Below, piece after piece: positions 7,161-13,263 of a stretch of DNA of 13,263 nucleotides. How positions within the stretch are numbered: position 1 is the first letter of the stretch; each line of letters begins with the position of its first letter. Both the position numbers and the translations under genes were made by a program. Source of the stretch: an uncultured Clostridiaceae bacterium (GTDB taxonomy: Bacteria > Bacillota > Clostridia > Lachnospirales > Lachnospiraceae); the NCBI GenBank assembly GCA_958441075.1, contig CAUCBQ010000047.1, positions 1 through 13,263 of the forward strand. The letters are read 5' to 3'. Under the pieces are notes generated by a model that saw nothing but the letters and a program-made list of their open reading frames with translations, was not told the DNA's origin and did no database searches.

Positions 7161-8951
7161 TTACAAAATCAAAGGCAAATGGAACGTGACAAAGGTTCCT
7201 ATCTCTTTCTCACTTATAATTTCCAACCCATATTCCTCCCCATAATTCTTTTTGATCCGGTCACAGACATTTTTTATACCTACATGCTTCCAACCATCCT
7301 CTGTCCGTTCTCCCATTTCTCTTTGGATCAGGCTGCGGTTTAATGCCTCCAAAGCTGCTTCATCCATCCCCACGCCATCATCCATCACTACCAGCTCCAA
7401 AGTTCCATTCTGACTGTGGGCTTCAATCCGCACCGTACCATGGCCATCCTTAGGACGGAGTCCATGGCGCACTGCATTCTCCACCACCGGCTGCAAACTC
7501 AGTTTAATAATAGACGCTTCCTTTACATCCTCATCCACACTGATTTCCAGATGAAGACGATTTTCAAACCGGATATTCATAATATAAAAATACTCCCGGA
7601 TATTGTCGATTTCTCGCCACAGAGGCACCCGGTCACTGTTATATCCCATAAGATAACGCAGTTGTTTGGACAGGCTCTCTACCATACGCGCCGTTTCCCC
7701 GTCCTCATGCTCTAATGCCGTCATACGGATCACTTCCAGAGTATTATATAAGTAATGAGGTTTAATTTGAGATTTTAAGGCATCCAGCTCTGCATCCCTC
7801 TGTCGGATCTCAGCTATATACACCCGTTTAATATAGTTTTCCAGCTCTCCGGCCATCTCATTTAAACCTGAAGCCAGAACACCGATCTCATCCTCCCTGT
7901 TTCCCAGATCAATTCGTGTATCCAGATGCCCATTCTGAATCTGCTGCATTCCCTCCTCCAGCCGTTCCACAGGTCTGCGGATTTTTTTATAAAAATGGGA
8001 ATACAGGCACACAAGAAGGACAAAGGCCGCTGCCAAAACCATCGCTACCATATCCCGAGTCTGATCCAGATGGGTCAAAATGGAATTTCGCCCCGCAAGC
8101 GCTGTTACCACCCAGCCACAGCTCTCTATCCGGTCATAAACTCCATAAATTCCATTTTTCAAAATACTCCCCTGATCCTCATTCATATGAGGAAAAAATG
8201 GAAGCAGTGCCTCTGCCTGTGCTCCAATCTGCCCTGTGTCCGTACTGTAAATACACCTTCCTTCATAATCCACAATTTGAAATGATTCTTCCATCCCTAG
8301 CCGCAAATCCTGTAAAACCACTGACAAACGACTGATATCCATATCCACATACAAAACACCCAGCTGTTCATCAATGGTTTGAAATGAACTCGTATCCTGA
8401 TACGGTCTGTAAAATGTAATTACCTGATTTTCAGATCCTGGGAAATAATTATCCCTGTGGGTTGGCAGCGCTGCAAAATTCTCCCTCTTGTCCTGCTTCT
8501 GTACCGAATGAATCCATGACACAAATTCCTCCTGATTTAAATTTTTCTGTGTGTTTCTGGTGGAAACAAACATCTCTTTCTGTTTGCTATAAAAATACAC
8601 ACTTCTGGCCCGGCTGTCGCTGTTTAACAAATCATTTAAAAGTCCCAGAACCTGAAGCCGCTTTTCACTCTCACTCAAACTTTCATCCTTTAAAATCTGA
8701 TATAAAAACCTTCCATCCTCCGTACTGACATCATAAATCCGCTTTGTCAGGCTGTTACATTCTTCTATGACTTTTTCCGCATTCTGTCCCCCATAGCTTA
8801 CCATTCGTTTCATATCGCTAAGCATGATGTCTTCCATATTGTTCCGAAACTGATAAAACAGAATTATACCTGCAGCCAAAAGAGGCAGAATCCCCAGAAT
8901 AATAAAAAGCAGGGTCAACCGGAAAAATATACTCTTTGTCCTCTTAACCAT
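7161..8951 (-). CDS. YesM-like sensor histidine kinase (dCache-HAMP-HisKA_7TM-type)
   Basis: A 596-residue membrane sensor kinase. A first membrane helix at about residues 10-33 and a second at about 301-320 enclose an extracellular sensor region of roughly 265 residues, probably of the dCache type. A HAMP linker covers about 322-375, followed by the His_kinase region with phospho-acceptor H399 in QIKPHYLYNTLE. The ATP-binding domain shows the N box VVENAVRHGL (E491, N492), the G1 box DDGVGM (D524, D525) and GIKNV (558-562). The protein should phosphorylate the YesN-like regulator encoded two genes upstream. GGAGG lies 6 bases before the ATG, which overlaps the lipoprotein stop by 8 bases. 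That coupling suggests fixed stoichiometry between the binding protein and the kinase. A hairpin terminator follows the gene. Confidence 0.95.
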   Translation of the reverse strand: MVKRTKSIFFRLTLLFIILGILPLLAAGIILFYQFRNNMEDIMLSDMKRMVSYGGQNAEKVIEECNSLTKRIYDVSTEDGRFLYQILKDESLSESEKRLQVLGLLNDLLNSDSRARSVYFYSKQKEMFVSTRNTQKNLNQEEFVSWIHSVQKQDKRENFAALPTHRDNYFPGSENQVITFYRPYQDTSSFQTIDEQLGVLYVDMDISRLSVVLQDLRLGMEESFQIVDYEGRCIYSTDTGQIGAQAEALLPFFPHMNEDQGSILKNGIYGVYDRIESCGWVVTALAGRNSILTHLDQTRDMVAMVLAAAFVLLVCLYSHFYKKIRRPVERLEEGMQQIQNGHLDTRIDLGNREDEIGVLASGLNEMAGELENYIKRVYIAEIRQRDAELDALKSQIKPHYLYNTLEVIRMTALEHEDGETARMVESLSKQLRYLMGYNSDRVPLWREIDNIREYFYIMNIRFENRLHLEISVDEDVKEASIIKLSLQPVVENAVRHGLRPKDGHGTVRIEAHSQNGTLELVVMDDGVGMDEAALEALNRSLIQREMGERTEDGWKHVGIKNVCDRIKKNYGEEYGLEIISEKEIGTFVTFHLPLIL

Positions 8952-10164
8952 TCCCCACCTCCAGTTTTCTTATAAGCTTTTCTGCCAGTTTCCGGATATC
9001 TCTGTTTCCTTTCAGAATTTCAATCAATGTCTGTTCAATTTCTACATCAAACCCCTCTGGCATGGAAGGGTCATCCAACCGCATTTTCACAGAAATGGCT
9101 CCCCCGTCATAGGCCCGCTCAATCATCTCTCTGTCTGTAAATTCTGCCAAATCCACCTGACGGACCGTTACGGGGTCTCCATTCATCATGCCCAACACAT
9201 TCTCATAAACTCCTTCGGAATAAAACCATGTTAGGAAACTTTCTGCCGCTTCCAGTTTCTTTTCATCCTTTTTTGTCTCCGTAGAAATTCCCCAGGCCAC
9301 CTTGCTGTCCTCCATGGCATACACTGTCCCATCCCTTCCCGGCAGGAAGAAAAAGCCTAATTGAATATCCGGATTTAAGCTCTCGATCTGAGGAAGCATC
9401 CAGGGACCAGACAACAGCATTGCCGCATTGCCGGAGGAAATTTCCTGAGCAGTCTGGCTGTCTGCAAGAAATCTGCAGCCAGGATCAATATAACCATTTC
9501 CCACAAGTTCTTTAAAATCCTCTAACATGGAAACCACTGCTTCTATGGTCCACCCATTTTCCCTGATATGGTTTTGAACCAGATAGCTTCCCCAGAATTT
9601 CATATGCCACAAATCTGCTCCACCCAGAGTTATCGGCTGATTGCCTGATTCCTTTATCTTATGGCAAACTTCCAAAAATTCCTCATAGTTTTTCGGTTCT
9701 GCCAAACTTAACCTGTCAAATATGGTTCGGTTGTAGATAATTCCAAAAGTAGTGGTATATCTTGGTATCCCATATACCTCCCCCTCTATTTCATCCGCAT
9801 GATTCACTAATGCAGCCGCTTCCTCCGGTATAGGAGCAAGAAGCCCTGCCTGAACCAGCTGCTCCGTTTCCCGAAGCTCTACCACATCATAAAGCTCCTC
9901 CTGAGCTGCCATTACTCTCAGATTTTCCTGATAATTCCGGTTCTTAACCTCCGGCATCGGATAAAGCTCCAATCTTACATTCGGATGATGCTCCATATAA
10001 GACTCCGACACATCCTCAATGACACTTTTCCACTTTACATCCCCCCCGGAATACACAATCCGTATGGACACAGGTTCTATTGCCGTCTTTTCCGTTTCTT
10101 TCGAAGCACAGCCTCCAAGCAGGCACCCAGTCACCGCCCCCAAAACGCATACACCCACTCTCAT
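8944..10164 (-). CDS. Extracellular sugar-binding lipoprotein (ABC-type solute-binding protein, family 1)
   Basis: A 406-residue lipoprotein from the chosen start. A short hydrophobic signal runs to CLLGGC with the lipid-modified cysteine at C19. The mature part resembles MalE/UgpB-like binding proteins: SVIEDVSESYMEHHPNVRLEL, YGIPRYTTTFGIIYNR, NAAMLLSGPWMLPQI and VAWGIST are typical blocks. It should bind a carbohydrate outside the cell. No ABC permease or ATPase lies beside it, and it sits between a response regulator and a histidine kinase, which favours a sensory partner of the kinase. An in-frame ATG at 10224 would add 20 residues to the N-region and overlap the regulator gene by 32 bases; its ribosome site is only GGGA, inside a small hairpin. 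The ATG at 10164 has GGGAG about 12 bases away and gives a normal lipoprotein signal. The start remains uncertain. Confidence 0.88.
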   Translation of the reverse strand: MRVGVCVLGAVTGCLLGGCASKETEKTAIEPVSIRIVYSGGDVKWKSVIEDVSESYMEHHPNVRLELYPMPEVKNRNYQENLRVMAAQEELYDVVELRETEQLVQAGLLAPIPEEAAALVNHADEIEGEVYGIPRYTTTFGIIYNRTIFDRLSLAEPKNYEEFLEVCHKIKESGNQPITLGGADLWHMKFWGSYLVQNHIRENGWTIEAVVSMLEDFKELVGNGYIDPGCRFLADSQTAQEISSGNAAMLLSGPWMLPQIESLNPDIQLGFFFLPGRDGTVYAMEDSKVAWGISTETKKDEKKLEAAESFLTWFYSEGVYENVLGMMNGDPVTVRQVDLAEFTDREMIERAYDGGAISVKMRLDDPSMPEGFDVEIEQTLIEILKGNRDIRKLAEKLIRKLEVGNG

Positions 10165-10192
10165 ATATCGAGTTTTCTCCCGGCCCTGCTTT

Positions 10193-11779
10193 CTATGATT
10201 TTCGCATCTCTCTTCTGTATTCATTGGGACTTTTCCCAAAAGCCGACTTAAAATTTTCATTAAATTGACGTACATTTTTATATCCCACCGCCTCTGCAAT
10301 TTCATATGCTTTATAATCTGTATTTCTAAGAAGCTTCTCTGCCTCCTTCATCCGGATTCCGGTAAGATAATTTTTAAAATTTTCCCCGGTATTTTTCTTA
10401 AAATAGCTGCTGAAATAATAAAGGTTCATATTGGCAAATTCTGCCATCGCTTCTAATGTAAGATTCTCCCTGAAATTCTGAGAAATGTACTGCTTGATCC
10501 GGGCAATCTCATTTACCTCGCTGTTTCCTATCCCCTCATTTATAATCTCAAACAGTTCCTTTAAATACTCCGTGATCATACTGCATGCCTGACGGTACAA
10601 CGGTCTGGAACGGATCTCTTCCGCCACATGTTCTCCTTTCTCCCGATAATCACTGTCTATCAGATAATGAGATATCAGATCCTGTGTAATCTCCGTAATC
10701 AAAAGCACACAGCGGTTCACTGCTGCTGTCCGGCTTCCAAAATGAAGATTTTTAATCACCAGAAGGATTCTGCTGATTTCTGAATCAATAGACGTTTTTC
10801 TGGAAAGATACGCGTTTAAGAGCTTTATGTAGCATTCCTGATAATCTTCAAAAGAATCCTCAAACCGGCGCTCAATATGATCATACCAGATTTCATCCTC
10901 CTCTGTAAAATAATAAAGCTCCAGTGCAAATCGGCTGGTCTTATAGGCCAGCTGCAGCGAACCAATTTCCTTTACCCATTCCCCAAAGCCGATCTTCACT
11001 ACCATGGGATATCCGCTCGTCATAACCTCCGCCAGTTTTCTGGCCCGCATATGCAGCACCCGTTTCTCTTCCCCCGGCTCCAACAGAAAAATGGTATAGC
11101 AGGTATTCAGCTCTTTCTTGATCACAAAGCCCCAGCCTTCCTCCTCCAGTTTTTTCTGCAGACGGTTATATGCCGCAAATTTCTGCAATTCCTGTATCTT
11201 GATATTAGACGAAGCGGCTGAACGTGTCATATAGAGCCGAAACGCCGTCCCAACAAATTCCCGGCCGCTTACATCAATATCCAACGCTTCAAACTGACGA
11301 TAAAGTTCCTGCTCCCCATAAGACTGCTCTCCGTTAATCCTGCGGAAAATATCAGCCAGCTCTGTCTCCTTTTCTCCCTCATCCAGAATACTCAGACGGC
11401 TCTTCTCATCAATCATTCCCGCAGCACGACGGATCGCTCCTTCCAGTTCTGCCTTTTCTACCGGCTTTAAAATATAATCCACTGCTCCCAGCGTCACCGC
11501 CTTTTTTGCATAGGAAAATTCCTGATATCCACTGATAAAGATTACCCTGGTACAAAGCCCCATACGGTTAATTTCTTTTAAAAGCTCCAGACCATCCAAT
11601 TCCGGCATTGAAATATCCGAAATCACCAGATCCGGCTTCTTCTCCCGAATCAATTTCAACGCTTCTTTTCCATTTCCGGCCTCCCCAATAATAACCGCAT
11701 CCATCTTTTTCCAATCTATCAGCCGTTTTAATCCTTTTACAATAACAGCCTCGTCATCTGCCAATATCACCCGAAGCAT
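10193..11779 (-). CDS. YesN-like response regulator with AraC-type DNA-binding domain
   Basis: A 528-residue two-component regulator. Residues 1-120 form a receiver: acidic pocket D8/D9, phospho-acceptor D55 in LVISDISMPELDG, S83 in FISGYQEF and K105 in YILKPVEKAE. A long middle region (about 130-420) with no clear motifs follows, as is common in YesN-type proteins. The last 100 residues hold two helix-turn-helix units of the AraC family: LTLEAMAEFANMNLYYFSSYFKKNTGENF and the AYEIAEAVGYKNVRQFNENFKSAFGKSPNEYR segment. Upstream are GGGG 7 bases before the ATG and a strong promoter at 11813-11841. It heads the regulator-lipoprotein-kinase operon. AraC-type regulators commonly bind direct repeats near -35 boxes, and such repeats are found before the EIIA and EIIB genes here. 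Confidence 0.95.
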   Translation of the reverse strand: MLRVILADDEAVIVKGLKRLIDWKKMDAVIIGEAGNGKEALKLIREKKPDLVISDISMPELDGLELLKEINRMGLCTRVIFISGYQEFSYAKKAVTLGAVDYILKPVEKAELEGAIRRAAGMIDEKSRLSILDEGEKETELADIFRRINGEQSYGEQELYRQFEALDIDVSGREFVGTAFRLYMTRSAASSNIKIQELQKFAAYNRLQKKLEEEGWGFVIKKELNTCYTIFLLEPGEEKRVLHMRARKLAEVMTSGYPMVVKIGFGEWVKEIGSLQLAYKTSRFALELYYFTEEDEIWYDHIERRFEDSFEDYQECYIKLLNAYLSRKTSIDSEISRILLVIKNLHFGSRTAAVNRCVLLITEITQDLISHYLIDSDYREKGEHVAEEIRSRPLYRQACSMITEYLKELFEIINEGIGNSEVNEIARIKQYISQNFRENLTLEAMAEFANMNLYYFSSYFKKNTGENFKNYLTGIRMKEAEKLLRNTDYKAYEIAEAVGYKNVRQFNENFKSAFGKSPNEYRREMRKS

Positions 11780-11812
11780 CTGCAGTCCCCTTTCTTTTCA
11801 TCATACCCCTAT

Positions 11813-11841
11813 ATTATAACAATCCCCTGAATTTCTTCCAA
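11813..11841 (-). promoter_or_regulatory. Promoter of the regulator-lipoprotein-kinase operon
   Basis: On the minus strand: -35 TTGGAA (11841-11836), a 17-base spacer and a perfect -10 TATAAT (11818-11813) preceded by TGT (extended -10). The start would be about 11806, giving a short leader of about 27 bases before the response-regulator ATG. The near-consensus -10 suggests steady basal expression of the sensors. Confidence 0.7.
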
Positions 11842-11892
11842 TATAAAATAATACTCCTGATGAAACACGTGTCAGCCAGACACACCCCGGAC

Positions 11893-11938
11893 AAAAAAAG
11901 AGCAGGTCATACATATTCGTACGATCTGCCTTTTTTCA
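11893..11938 (-). terminator. Intrinsic terminator after EIIA
   Basis: A hairpin with arms at 11899-11912 and 11919-11932 (about 11 pairs including wobbles, two mismatches) and a 6-base loop. On the minus strand it is followed by seven T (opposite 11893-11899), 12 bases after the EIIA stop. The other side carries a T run too, so it could work in both directions, although no plus-strand gene ends here. Confidence 0.85.
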
Positions 11939-11949
11939 AAAGAGCGTAT

Positions 11950-12369
11950 TTAAAAAAATCCCTCATCTTCACTGGTTTCCAACACCTCTGGCTTTACATG
12001 GGTGATAATATCCTTTGCCTCACGGATCTTGTGCTCCAGCTGCTCATCAGTAAGGGCTTCTGGCTCCAAAAGAAGATTGATTACAAGGCCCATATTCATA
12101 CCTGCAATCAGCTTCATATTCGTATGGCTGATCAGAGTCATCATTCCATTGCATACACTTCCGCCCAGAAGATCTGCCACTACAATATACTGTATATCCG
12201 GATGAGCTGTCAGCTCCCGTTCTACTGCATCTACAATGGGCTGATAATGCTCTCCCGGCATCATACCATAACACCTTAGGTCTTCCCGTTCACCCACGAT
12301 CATCTGTACAGAATGCATCATTCCCTCAGAAAGCTTTCCATGAGAAACAAGTATCATCTTTTTCTCCAT
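11950..12369 (-). CDS. PTS mannose-family EIIA component
   Basis: A 139-residue cytoplasmic EIIA of the mannose/fructose family. The phosphate-accepting histidine is H10 in MILVSHGKLSEG, and VVADLLGGSVCNGMM is the second family signature. It would take phosphate from HPr and hand it to the EIIB encoded at 7000-6506, which lacks an EIIA in its own operon. An in-frame ATG at 12384 would add five residues, but the GGAGGA ribosome site lies inside that extension, about 7 bases before the ATG at 12369, so the shorter start is chosen. The gene is alone in its transcript: a promoter region lies at 12446-12520 and a terminator at 11893-11938. The C-terminus ends in an acidic tail (ETSEDEGFF). Confidence 0.94.
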   Translation of the reverse strand: MEKKMILVSHGKLSEGMMHSVQMIVGEREDLRCYGMMPGEHYQPIVDAVERELTAHPDIQYIVVADLLGGSVCNGMMTLISHTNMKLIAGMNMGLVINLLLEPEALTDEQLEHKIREAKDIITHVKPEVLETSEDEGFF

Positions 12370-12420
12370 TTTACATTCCTCCATTATGCCTGATTCCTCT
12401 CGGAACTACTTTATATTATC

Positions 12421-12438
12421 CTTGAACTCCCCTTCAAG
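12421..12438 (-). promoter_or_regulatory. Inverted repeat at the EIIA transcript start
   Basis: CTTGAACTCCCCTTCAAG: perfect 6-base arms around a 6-base centre. With the preferred start at about 12439 it begins at +2, so it could be an operator just downstream of the promoter or a 5' hairpin of the mRNA. Which of these applies, if either, cannot be decided. Confidence 0.35.
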
Positions 12439-12445
12439 TAAACCA

Positions 12446-12474
12446 AGCATAACACAGCTCTCTGACGCTTTCTA
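12446..12474 (-). promoter_or_regulatory. Candidate EIIA promoter
   Basis: On the minus strand: -35 TAGAAA (12474-12469), a 17-base spacer, and -10 TATGCT (12451-12446) preceded by TGT (extended -10). The start would be about 12439, at an A. The weak -35 fits an activated promoter. A competing reading uses TTTACT (12442-12437) and GATAAT (12420-12415) with a 16-base spacer. The first is preferred because its spacing to the upstream repeats equals that of the EIIB promoter. Confidence 0.45.
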
Positions 12475-12520
12475 CCAACAGCAGCTTTTATCTAAAAAAG
12501 CCTCTCTTTTATCTAAAAAA
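12467..12520 (-). repeat. Tandem direct repeats upstream of EIIA, candidate activator sites
   Basis: TTTTTTAGATAAAAG occurs twice without mismatch on the minus strand, opposite 12520-12506 and 12499-12485, exactly 21 bp apart. A third, shorter copy TAGAAAGC (12474-12467) follows 20 bp later and overlaps the -35 box. Three copies at 20-21 bp steps place the sites on one face of the helix. The farthest copy also contributes to a weak AT hairpin that might serve as the rubrerythrin terminator. Confidence 0.5.
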
Positions 12521-12533
12521 TACTCTTTTTCAG
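12513..12533 (-). terminator. Weak AT-rich hairpin, possible rubrerythrin terminator
   Basis: On the minus strand CTGAAAAA and TTTTTTAG can pair (8 pairs, one wobble) around a GAGTA loop, 22 bases after the rubrerythrin stop. The stem has almost no GC, so it is a poor terminator. It is the only candidate seen between rubrerythrin and EIIA. Confidence 0.25.
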
Positions 12534-12554
12534 ACTATCCCTGCATCTTAATCC

Positions 12555-13091
12555 TCAATAATTCTCCGCATGAATCTCAAAATAACTCTGGGGATGACTG
12601 CAGGCCGGACATATCTGGGGAGCATTCATTCCCACCATAATATGACCGCAGTTGCGGCACTCCCAAACCTTTACCCCGCTCTTTGCAAATACCTCTGCCA
12701 TTTCCACATTTTTAAGCAGTGCCCTGTATCTTTCCTCATGATGCCTCTCAATCTCTGCCACCAGACGGAATTTAGCAGCCAGATCTGGAAAACCCTCTTC
12801 CTCAGCCGTTTGGGCAAAGCCTGCGTACATATCCGTCCACTCGTAATTTTCACCCTCGGCTGCTGATTTTAAATTTTCTGCCGTATCCCCAATACCGTTT
12901 AACTCTTTAAACCACAGCTTTGCATGCTCCTTTTCATTGTTTGCCGTCTTTTGAAACAGGGCTGCGATCTGCTCGTACCCCTCTTTCTTCGCTTTGGACG
13001 CAAAATAAGTATACTTATTCCTCGCCTCTGATTCCCCTGAAAATGCAGCCCGCAGATTCTGCTCTGTTTTCGTTCCTGAATACTTATTCAT
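12555..13091 (-). CDS. Rubrerythrin
   Basis: A 178-residue rubrerythrin, a non-haem iron protein that reduces hydrogen peroxide in anaerobes. The N-terminal four-helix diiron domain shows E20 in FSGESEARN, E53 and H56 in NNEKEHAK, E97-E99 in TAEEEGF and the EIERHHEERY motif (E115, H118, E119). The C-terminal rubredoxin-like domain carries an FeS4 site in CRNCGH (C145, C148) and CPACSHPQSYF (C161, C164). All metal ligands are present and the length is normal. AAGGAGAAGG precedes the ATG at about 6-8 bases. It is a single gene with its own upstream AT-rich promoter region. It is probably not functionally linked to the sugar operon and looks like the neighbour at the locus border. Confidence 0.97.
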   Translation of the reverse strand: MNKYSGTKTEQNLRAAFSGESEARNKYTYFASKAKKEGYEQIAALFQKTANNEKEHAKLWFKELNGIGDTAENLKSAAEGENYEWTDMYAGFAQTAEEEGFPDLAAKFRLVAEIERHHEERYRALLKNVEMAEVFAKSGVKVWECRNCGHIMVGMNAPQICPACSHPQSYFEIHAENY

Positions 13092-13119
13092 GGTTACCTT
13101 CTCCTTTTCTGAATATTTG

Positions 13120-13207
13120 AAATAATGCGTACGTTCCTATTTTTCCCATTTTTCTTTTTAATATAACAACATTTCATTTTTACAATACATCTATTTTATA
13201 ATATCTG
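13120..13207 (-). promoter_or_regulatory. AT-rich promoter region of rubrerythrin
   Basis: The stretch between the edge terminator and the rubrerythrin ribosome site is very AT-rich. On the minus strand TTGGCA followed after 18 bases by TATTGT, or TTGTAA followed after 16 bases by TATTAA, could act as a promoter. Neither is clearly better. No convincing PerR-type operator was recognised. Confidence 0.35.
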
Positions 13208-13212
13208 CCAAT

Positions 13213-13231
13213 AAAAAAATGCCTACGGCAT
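13213..13231 (-). terminator. Intrinsic terminator of a transcript entering from the right
   Basis: ATGCC, GTA, GGCAT: 5-bp arms followed on the minus strand by seven T (opposite 13213-13219). It lies 120 bases before the rubrerythrin ATG. It probably ends a gene or RNA that begins beyond the right edge. Confidence 0.65.
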
Positions 13232-13244
13232 CTCAGCTCCCCTA

Positions 13245-13262
13245 CCCCTCAATCTTGAGGGG
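13245..13262 (-). other. Perfect hairpin at right edge
   Basis: CCCCTCAA and TTGAGGGG pair perfectly; a realistic loop is 4 bases with a 7-bp stem. The segment 13238-13243 (TCCCCT) could pair instead with 13258-13263 (AGGGGA), so two folds compete just upstream of the terminator. The rest of the structure is outside the window, so its nature (RNA gene 3' end, leader or simple repeat) is open. Confidence 0.45.
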
Positions 13263-13263
13263 A

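Noticed and set aside
8944..10164. Binding protein as part of a complete ABC importer
   Set aside because: No permease or ATPase gene is found on either side; the neighbours are a response regulator and a kinase.
11865..11872. ACACGTGT palindrome upstream of the response-regulator promoter as a catabolite (cre) site
   Set aside because: The surrounding TGAAACACGTGTCA resembles a cre only loosely; the central CG is shifted relative to the consensus, so it is not listed as a site.
12485..12520. Two-copy direct repeat as a CRISPR array
   Set aside because: Only two 15-base copies with a 6-base gap, no spacer-sized intervals and no cas genes.
12386..12640. Plus-strand open frame of 84 codons over the EIIA-rubrerythrin gap
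   Set aside because: No ribosome site, overlaps the end of rubrerythrin, and its LLSKK repeat simply reflects the 21-bp DNA repeats.
1..13263. tRNA or rRNA genes, insertion sequences, phage genes, integrase sites
   Set aside because: None was recognised on either strand; the window is filled by the minus-strand genes listed and short intergenic gaps of at most about 172 bases.

Overview
The window looks like an accessory carbohydrate-utilisation locus from a Gram-positive anaerobe of the Clostridia, most likely Lachnospiraceae. This is inferred from the moderate GC content, strong AGGAGG-type ribosome sites, a YesM/YesN-type two-component pair, a mannose-family PTS and a rubrerythrin. Genus and species cannot be named. 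Every convincing gene lies on the minus strand, so the locus reads from right to left.

Right to left: the edge (about 13213-13263) holds RNA hairpins and an intrinsic terminator, probably the end of a transcript that starts outside the window. Rubrerythrin (13091-12555), an oxidative-stress gene, follows and is probably unrelated to the sugar genes. Next is a single mannose-family PTS EIIA (12369-11950) with its own promoter and a strong terminator. A three-gene sensory operon comes next: a YesN-like response regulator (11779-10193), a sugar-binding lipoprotein (10164-8944) and a YesM-like histidine kinase (8951-7161). A hairpin terminator then separates it from the structural operon: PTS EIIB, EIIC and EIID, a GH88 unsaturated glucuronyl hydrolase, a Cof-type HAD phosphatase, a GH43 beta-xylosidase/arabinosidase-like enzyme, and the first half of a GH36 alpha-galactosidase that runs off the left edge.

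Proposed working model: the lipoprotein binds an extracellular oligosaccharide and signals with the membrane kinase to the AraC-type regulator. The regulator activates EIIA and the EIIBCD-hydrolase operon. The PTS imports a small, probably uronic-acid-containing glycan fragment. The glycosidases have no visible export signals, so they should trim it inside the cell, and the HAD protein may remove a phosphate from a product. The lipoprotein has no ABC permease beside it, which favours a sensory role.

The best non-coding observation is that the EIIA and EIIB promoters, about 5.4 kb apart, share one layout: an extended -10, a weak -35, and direct repeats of a TAGAnAAGC-like half-site at 20-21 bp steps, with the nearest copy touching the -35. 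This is a candidate binding array for the local AraC-type regulator. Several start codons (EIIA, EIIB, EIID, lipoprotein) are placed downstream of the longest possible start because of ribosome-site position or, for the lipoprotein, the signal peptide.
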